Shown here: positions 32,017 through 32,295 of the stretch, piece by piece
Numbering within the stretch: position 1 is the stretch's first letter
Layout of the letters: every line of letters begins with the position of its first letter
Origin: Paracoccaceae bacterium
GTDB taxonomy: Bacteria; Pseudomonadota; Alphaproteobacteria; Rhodobacterales; Rhodobacteraceae
Reading direction: 5' to 3'
Assembly: GCA_024639125.1 (NCBI GenBank)
Contig: JAHEJA010000001.1
Coordinates: forward strand, 1 to 32,295
DNA: 32,295 bases
The notes under the pieces: model-generated
What the model saw: only the letters and a program-made list of their open reading frames with translations
The model's database searches: none
Told to the model about the DNA's origin: nothing
Position numbers and translations under genes: made by a program

Positions 32017-32295
32017 TCAATTTAAGTGCGCTTGGGCGATTTCTGACAGACCATGCGCATTTGCACGCGGAAGGCTAATGTATTTTCCACCCATCACAGC
32101 AGTCAGTTCTGATAGTTTTGGATTGGCCCGTCGTCCGGAATCGATCACGATCGTTGGGATATTTAATTGCCGCGCACGCTGTGCGACCGCTTGGGCATCT
32201 TGCATCGCTTTGTCCCGTCCGGGTTGCCCATCTAGGTCGATGTTGCCTTTGCCATCGGTTAAAAAAGCAAGGCTCGGCATTTTACCATTGCGGCG
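32017..32295 (-). CDS. bchD: Magnesium chelatase subunit D, C-terminal part
   Basis: The last 92 codons of bchD are in the window; the rest lies beyond the right edge. The fragment reads RRNGKMPSLAFLTDGKGNID and on, covering the end of a von Willebrand A (integrin I) domain: the third MIDAS strand with LTDGKGN, a helix of AMQDAQAVAQRARQL type, IPTIVIDSGRR and the YISLPRANAHGLSEI end. BchD bridges the AAA+ ring of BchI to BchH during Mg insertion. The stop is one base from the bchO start. Confidence 0.9.
   Translation of the reverse strand, partial: RRNGKMPSLAFLTDGKGNIDLDGQPGRDKAMQDAQAVAQRARQLNIPTIVIDSGRRANPKLSELTAVMGGKYISLPRANAHGLSEIAQAHLN

Overview
This window carries most of one half of a photosynthesis gene cluster (PGC) from an alphaproteobacterium. 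It is most likely a marine, Roseobacter-group (Rhodobacterales) aerobic anoxygenic phototroph. The assignment rests on gene order (bchFNBHLM-lhaA-puhABC-orf-acsF-puhE-hemA-cycA, with ppaA-ppsR-bchG-pucC-bchP-idi diverging from it and bchD-bchO converging on it) and on the use of the oxygen-dependent cyclase AcsF; no bchE is visible. Base composition looks balanced by eye, less GC-rich than Rhodobacter, but was not computed. No genus can be named from this sequence alone.

Left flank (1-7.6 kb): a type V autotransporter on the minus strand runs off the left edge. It is followed on the plus strand by an EamA/DMT transporter, a DUF2322 protein and a phosphomannomutase/phosphoglucomutase with a structured leader. 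Convergent to these is a membrane-anchored NYN-type (Zc3h12a-like) putative ribonuclease. None of these has a known photosynthetic role.

Left arm of the PGC (7.6-15.1 kb, mainly minus strand): ppaA, ppsR, bchG, a PucC-family carrier, bchP, idi, a small plus-strand membrane protein and bciA. It holds two regulators (a B12-binding antirepressor and a PAS-HTH repressor), the last steps of bacteriochlorophyll synthesis (esterification and geranylgeranyl reduction), isopentenyl-PP supply and 8-vinyl reduction.

Right arm (15.4-31.1 kb, plus strand): bchF, bchN, bchB, bchH, bchL, bchM, lhaA, puhA, puhB, puhC, a 98-residue unknown, acsF, puhE, hemA and cycA. Almost all genes overlap or nearly abut, so this is a superoperon. 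It runs from 5-aminolevulinate (HemA) through Mg insertion (BchH), methylation (BchM), cyclisation (AcsF), dark protochlorophyllide reduction (BchLNB) and 3-vinyl hydration (BchF) to reaction-centre subunit H and its assembly factors, ending with a soluble cytochrome c2. The minus-strand bchO and the tail of bchD close the window; bchI, bchCXYZ, puf and crt genes are not present and presumably lie further right.

The control centre is the ppaA-bchF gap (15087-15411). It holds two PpsR boxes (TGT-N12-ACA) 33 bp apart on the bchF side and a separate ppaA promoter. A third PpsR box sits directly against the bchG start codon, where no Shine-Dalgarno is visible. No wholly new system was identified. 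The points most worth a second look are the bchG start, the unknown 98- and 70-residue PGC proteins, the NYN nuclease beside bciA and the manB leader.
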